From: Vibrio tasmaniensis 1F-187
GTDB lineage: Bacteria > Pseudomonadota > Gammaproteobacteria > Enterobacterales > Vibrionaceae
DNA length: 8,112 nt
NCBI RefSeq assembly: GCF_000272405.2
Contig: NZ_AJZM02000221.1
Span: 31,599 to 39,710 of the forward strand
Direction of reading: 5' to 3'
Under the pieces are notes generated by a model. That model ran no database searches. It was not told where the DNA came from and saw only the letters and a list, made by a program, of their open reading frames with translations. A program made the position numbers and the translations under genes. This document shows positions 1 through 6,400 of this stretch, one piece after another; the stretch's first letter is position 1, and each line of letters starts with the position of its first letter.

Positions 1-471
1 AGTATAAGTGCCGTCACCGTTGTCTTCAAAGACACCATCAGCGCCAGTGTAAGTTACACCTTCAACACTTAGGTCGTCCCCTTCAATGTCCGTCGCGCCC
101 GTTAATAGGTCTTGGTCATTGAAAGTTAACACGCCATCTTCACCAACTGTGAATGCCTGGTCTTGTGCTTCTGGACCATCGTTCACTGGTGAAACTGTTA
201 GCTCTAGGTTGGTAGAGACAACATCATCACCATCAGACACATCAAACGTAAAGTTAACATCGCCATTGAAATCAGCTTCTGGCGTTAATGTGTACGTTCC
301 ATCACCGTTATCGGTAATCGTAACGCTCTCATCATCGGTTGCTAAATTCAGAGCCGTCAGCTGATCGCCATCGAGATCACGAGCATTAGCTAACAAGTCT
401 TCTTGCGTAATGGTGATAGAACCATCTTCTTCTACTGTTGCTGCAACAGGCAGCGCTTCAGGTGCGTGCTC
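1..471 (-). repeat. Cadherin-like repeats after the DUF4114 block (one full, one partial)
   Basis: A complete 96-residue unit (184-471) begins after the H-A-P-E-A linker, with V-E-E-D-G-S-I-T-I-T-Q-E-D-L-L-A-N-A and D-N-G-D-G-T-Y-T-L-T-P. A second unit (1-183) starts N-D-G-P-E-A-Q-D-Q-A-F and is cut by the window edge in its D-N-G-D-G-T-Y-T hairpin after 61 residues. That second unit is A-like (L-L-T-G-A-T-D-I-E-G-D-D-L-S-V-E-G-V-T-Y), so A-type sequence recurs on the C-terminal side of the block. The array clearly continues to the left of base 1. Confidence 0.9.
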
Positions 472-3400
472 AATGTGCGCGCCTGTCGCGTTAATGTAGA
501 TGGTTTGAGAGACCGTTTCAGAATCATCATTCGATAGCTCTGTTGCGGTTGCAGTTACATGAACTTCAAGCTGTTCGTTGAAGTCTTCTGGTAACTGGAT
601 TTGTAGTGAATTTTCGATAGCCGTTGTCGGTAAGTTCACCGTACCATCAGGGCCAACGGTCACTTCACCGCTGTAGATTTGGCTGTTCACTTCACCCACA
701 TCGATTGTGAAGTTGAAATCTGTGTAGTCAGCATCACCGCCGCCATACAAATCTTCAAAGCCGTAAACCAGCTCGCCGTCTTCATTAACCGTAGTGCGAG
801 TATGTTCGATACCATCTTGGTTTAGCTGAGAGCTTGAACCACCATGGAAGATCGCGTCACCATTCTGGCCTTGAACCACGGTCTCAGTGCCATCTACCGC
901 AACAAAGACAAGTTGAGGATCAACCGTATCCATGTTCGCAGGCGAACCATCCTCAGCACGGAACTCGTACTGACCGTCTTGCATCGCATCAAAGTCATTG
1001 TGCTGATGTCCGTTTGGAATTAAGAACAGGTTAAAGCTCTCACCTTCCTCGACTTGGAAGCTGAACTGATCTTGTCCAGGGACAAGGTCACCGCCGCCAC
1101 CCACTTGTGATGCATTCTCGTAGACAACTTCAACACCTGTGATGTTGCCGTCTTCATCGACTTTGTAGTAACCCGCTGCGTTTTGGTATCCCGCGGTTTC
1201 GCCTTCAAACGTTACTGTGATTTCAGTATCGTTGTAACTGGTGATACCGTTTTCTTGGTCATTCAGAACGCCTTCGTTATCGTATTGGATAACCGACCCT
1301 TCTGGTACACCATCTACTGTTACCGTCAGTGTTTCTGATAGATCTTGGTCTACTAGCGCAGCCGCAATATTAAGCTCAACAATGCCGCCGGGCTCAACCA
1401 AAATAGCTTGGTCATCAACGTTAACGCCGTCGCCATCGGTTATCACTAGGTCAGGCGCATCCGCAACTGCTTCAATATGAACGTTAAGGTCTTGTTCAAC
1501 CTCATCCGTACCGTCCGTCACAGTAAAGCTGAACTGCAGATCACCACTGAAATGCTCTTCAGGAACGAAGCTGAACGTGCCATCGCCGTTATCGGTGACT
1601 GTACCTTCATCGCCAGAGTAATTGATGCTAGTAACACTGAGGTCATCGCCATCAATATCAATCGCACCACTCAACAGATCCTCTTGAGTAAACAGGATGC
1701 TGCCATCTTCTTCAATGTGGTACATGCCTGGAGCAACAATTGGAATGTCATTCACCGGATTCACGGTCAATGTCATATCATTAGACGTGCTCAGCTCACC
1801 GTCGCTCACCTCATAAGTGAATGCAATATCACCATTGAAGTTTTCAGAAGGTGTCACTGTGTACGTGCCATCACCATTGTCTACAATGCTGGCGTTCGGA
1901 TCGTTGGTTTCAAGCAAAGAAGCAAATAGCTGATCGCCATCTTGGTCGCTCGCATTCTCCAACAGCATTTCTTGTGTAACGAGGATTGAACCATCTTCGT
2001 CGACATCTGCCACCATTGGCGTCGCTTCTGGCGCATCGTTGACGAACTCAACTTTTAGGTCGATGTTTGCGGCAACTACATCAGTGCCATCGCTCACATC
2101 AAACGCTAAGTCGACATTACCGAAGAAGCCCTGCTCTGGTGTTAATGTGTATGTTCCATCGCCATTGTCTGTGACTTCTACCGTGTCGCTTGCGCTCGTC
2201 ACATTCACCACAGACAGTTCATCACCTTCAACGTCTGTCGCTTGTGCTAGTAACTCAGCTTCGGTAATAGTAATCGCTTGACCATCTTCCGTAGCGAAAG
2301 ACATGTCAGGCACGTCTGGTGCATCATTGATTGGGTTTACGGTTAGGTTGAGGTCGGCAGCCACGGTCTCAATCGCGTCAGTGACATCGTAAGTAAATTC
2401 AATCTCACCAAAGAAATCTGCACTTGGTGTAATCGTGAAGCTACCGTCTGGATTTTCTACAACAACCGCATTTGGATCGTTGGTCGCAAAGTTAACCGCT
2501 TCAAGGTTATCGCCATCCACATCGGTTGCATTCGCTAACAGATCCTCTTGAGTGATAGTGATTGACCCATCTTCATCAACAGCGGCTTCAATTGGGCCAC
2601 TAACCTCTGGGCCATCGTTGACAATTTCAACGTCAACTCTTGCAGTGCTTGGCGCGCTTGCTTGACCATCACTGATATCGAAGGTCAGATTCACTTCACC
2701 AGAGAAGTTCTCTGCAGGCTCGAAGGTGAACGTGTTATCGCCATTATCCGTTAACGTACCTTGCGTTTGGTCTGCGAGTAATAGGTTTTCGACGTGAAGA
2801 ATGTCGCCATCAACATCGGTAGCACCAGACAATAGGTCTTTCGCTTCGATGATCATGGAGCCGTTTTCAAGCATTTGGGTGTGCAATGGTTCGCCCGGAA
2901 CTGGCACATCATTGACCGGTACAACCGTTAGGTCTAGATGCGTTGCAACTTCATCAGTACCATCAAATACCTTGTAGTCGATGTCGATTTCACCATTGAA
3001 GTTTTCATTCGGCATGAAGGTAAACGTACCATCGCCGTTGTCGACCAAGTCACCGTTATCACCACCGTAAGTGATGTCAGAAATAGACAGCGTATCGCCT
3101 TCCACATCTGTGGTGTTCGCTAGCAAGTCATCTGCACTGAACGTGATACCTTGATCTTCATCTGTCGATAAAACAATCGGGCCAGAAACGATTGGCGCAT
3201 CATTTACTGATTCGAAGTTGATGTTGATGATATTGCTGTCTGTCAGCTCACCATCGGTAACTTGGTAACCAAGTTCGATTTCACCATGGAAGTTTTCATC
3301 CGGTGTTACCGTCCAAGTGCCATCACCATTATCGGTGAGTGTTGCATGCTCTGAGTTTTCACCCACTAGTTCTAGATTTTCAATATCAAGGTCGTCGCCA

Positions 3401-6400
3401 TCAATATCAGATGCTTGCGCCAGTAGTTGCTCTTCGGTAATCACAACCGAAGCAAACTGGGCAGAACCATCGGTATCGACAGTAATATTCGGAAGATCAG
3501 CCGTTAGTTCGATTTCGTTGTCACCCGCATGGATGTTCAACTCAACCGTTTCGGTGATTTCTGAACCGTCTACACCAATCGATGTAAACACAGCTTCATC
3601 ATGAAAAGTTTGTGACACTGTCATGTTTTGAACGACGTAAGTACCATTACCTTGCACGGTACCAAGCTCAAAGTAAGACACCGGTTGATCAACCGTTAGC
3701 GTGTAATCTGTCTCGAAAGTACCACGGTCTTCTTTGTGGTAAGTCATCGAGTCAATTAGGTCGCCATCCTCATTGAACGCTTTGATTTCTACTTCTGTAA
3801 AGTGACGAGACTCTTCCATGAACCAGCCACCCAAACCATCAAGGTGGAAGCTGATTTCATTGATGTCTTGACCTTCAACCGAAACTGTCAGTTTCTCATC
3901 ACCACTTAGGCCTTGGCGGTCTGTATCACCGATACCATGACCTATGTGGGTGTTACCATTCCAGGCACCAAGAGGGTCATCGTTACTTTGAACAGTTACC
4001 GTTAAGTCGCCATCCGAGAACTCACGCGTATAAGGGTCAACTTCTGTACCCCAATCATCCACACTCGCGTTATCGTCAAATGTACCGATTTGTGTGGTGT
4101 GCGTACCTTCAGCAAGAGCATCTTCACTAGGAACAAAGCGTACTTCGGTATCTGCAGGAACTTCTTGTCCTACCTCCAGCACCACCCATTCGTCATTGAC
4201 ATTCGCTTCAATGATGCCGTTTTCTGGCGCTTGATCTAAACGTAGTGCAGGTTCTTCACGAAGCGTCACACCAACCGTTTGGTCTTCTTGCGCTTGGATG
4301 AATATTTCATCGCCCGCTTCCGGCGCATCGTTGACAGGATTAACCGTCAAGTCGAGTGTCGTCAGAACTTCATTCTCACCATCACTGATGTTGTATGTGA
4401 AGTCCAACTCGCCATTGAAGTTTTCTGTGTGCGTTATGGTGAATGAACCATCGTCATTAGTAACAATTGTCGCGTCAGGATCGTTGGTTTGTAGGTTAGA
4501 TGCCGTTAACTCATCACCTTCAATGTCGGTTGCGTTTGCAAGCAACTGCTCTTGAGTAATAGTGATGGAATTATCTTCGTCTACCTCTGCCTGAATGCCA
4601 GACGTTTCAGGACCGTCATTCACAGCAATAACATCAATGCCAGCGTTTGTGGTTGCGGTTGCGCCGTCTTCGTCAACGACAACAACGTCTAGTGAAATAT
4701 CACCATCGAAGTTTTCATTTGGCGTAAAGGTGTAAGTACCATTGCCATTATCAACAAAAGAGCCGTCATCACCGGAGTACGATACTCCTGACAGTGATAC
4801 ATCGCCTTCTACATCGGAAGAGTTTGCCAATAGTTGCTCATCACTGATCGTGATTTGGCCATCTTCTTGAACGGTGTAAGATGTCGAGCCAGCTACCGGT
4901 GGATCATTCTCAGGCGTTACGCTGACATCAATAACAGCTGATGTTGAATCAGTACCGTCAGAGACATCGAATGAGAATTGAACATCACCATTGAAGTTCT
5001 CGTTTGGTGCAAAGCTGTATGTGCCGTCGCCATTATCGCTAAGAACACCATCTGCACCTGTGTAGAGCACGTTTTCAATCGACAGCTCGTCACCATCAAT
5101 ATCTGACGCGCCGGCAAGCAGGTCAGCATCGGTGAAGAGTAAGGTACCGTCTTCTTCAATCGTGAACTGTTGATCTTGCACTTGTGGCAAGTCATTAACC
5201 GGATTCACGGTAATGTCTAGGCCAACTTGAACTGAACCACCATCGTTATCGATGATATCGAAGTTCAGGTCTAGGTCACCGTTGTAGTCGGCGTTAGGTG
5301 TAATGGTGTAGCTGCCATCACCATTGTGTTGGATGGTCGCATTTTCATCAGTAGATAGATTGATAGCTTCTAAGTTGTCGCTATCGATATCACCTGCTCG
5401 TGCTAGCAATTGCTCTTGGCTTAGCGTGATAGAGCTATCTTCATTGATGGTGTAAGCCAAATCGCCCGATACTGGCGCATCATTGATTGGCAATACATCA
5501 ACGTTAATGTGTGTTTCAACCGTTGCGCCATCTTCATCTTGAATGGTCACACCCAGTTGAACCTGACCATTGAAGTTTTCGTTGGGTGCAAAGCTGCATG
5601 TACCATCACCATTTACAGTGAAGATACCGTCAGAGCCATCGTAGTTAATGCCAACGAGTTCTACATCGCCTTCGATATCCGAAGCATTCACAAGAATCTG
5701 AGATTCACTGAACGTCAGAACCGAATCTTCGTCAATGGTGTATGACGTTGGACCCGCAACCGGTGGATCATTCACTTCTAGAACGGTGATGCCCGCAGTG
5801 GTTTCATCAATCGAACCGTCTTCATCGGCAACAATAACATCAAGGCTGATATCACCATTGAAGTTTTCATTAGGAAGGAAGGTGTAACTGCCGTCACCAT
5901 TATCTTGGAACACACCATCTGTGCCGCTGTAAGTGACGCTGTCAACCGACACGGCACCTTCAACGTCAGAAGAGTTTGCTAGCAACTGCTCATCAGAGAT
6001 TGTGATGGCATTGTCTTCGTTGACCATGTATGAGGTTGAACCCGCAACTGGCGGATCGTTCTCAGGCGTCACACTGACATCAATGTTAGCGCTGACCGTT
6101 TCTGTGCCATCAGACACATCGAAACTAAAGTTCACATCGCCATTGAAGTTTTCATTTGGCGCAAAGGTATAAGTACCATCACCGTGGTCGGTCAGTACGC
6201 CATCACCACCTGTATAGCTAATACCTTCAACGGTTAAGTCGTCGCCATCAATATCGGTGGCACCGGTAAGTAAGTCGGCATCTGTAAATTGCAGCGTACC
6301 GTCTTCTGCAATACTGAATTGTTGATCTTGAGGAACCGGCAAGTCATTAACTGGGTTAACAGTAAGATCGGCGGTTGCTTGAACTGTGTCAGTACCATCA

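Noticed and set aside
1201..1464. Standalone T1SS-143 or VCBS repeat assignment for the DUF4114 lead-in
   Set aside because: The S-E-T-L-T-V-T-V-D-G-V-P-E-G strand fits that style, but it is the only clear copy and too short to name without a profile search, so it is described only as Ig-like.
1477..1929. Plus-strand open frame of 150 codons
   Set aside because: It lies antisense to two cadherin-like repeats. Its product has no domain character and follows the repeat codon pattern, so it is a shadow of the minus-strand gene.
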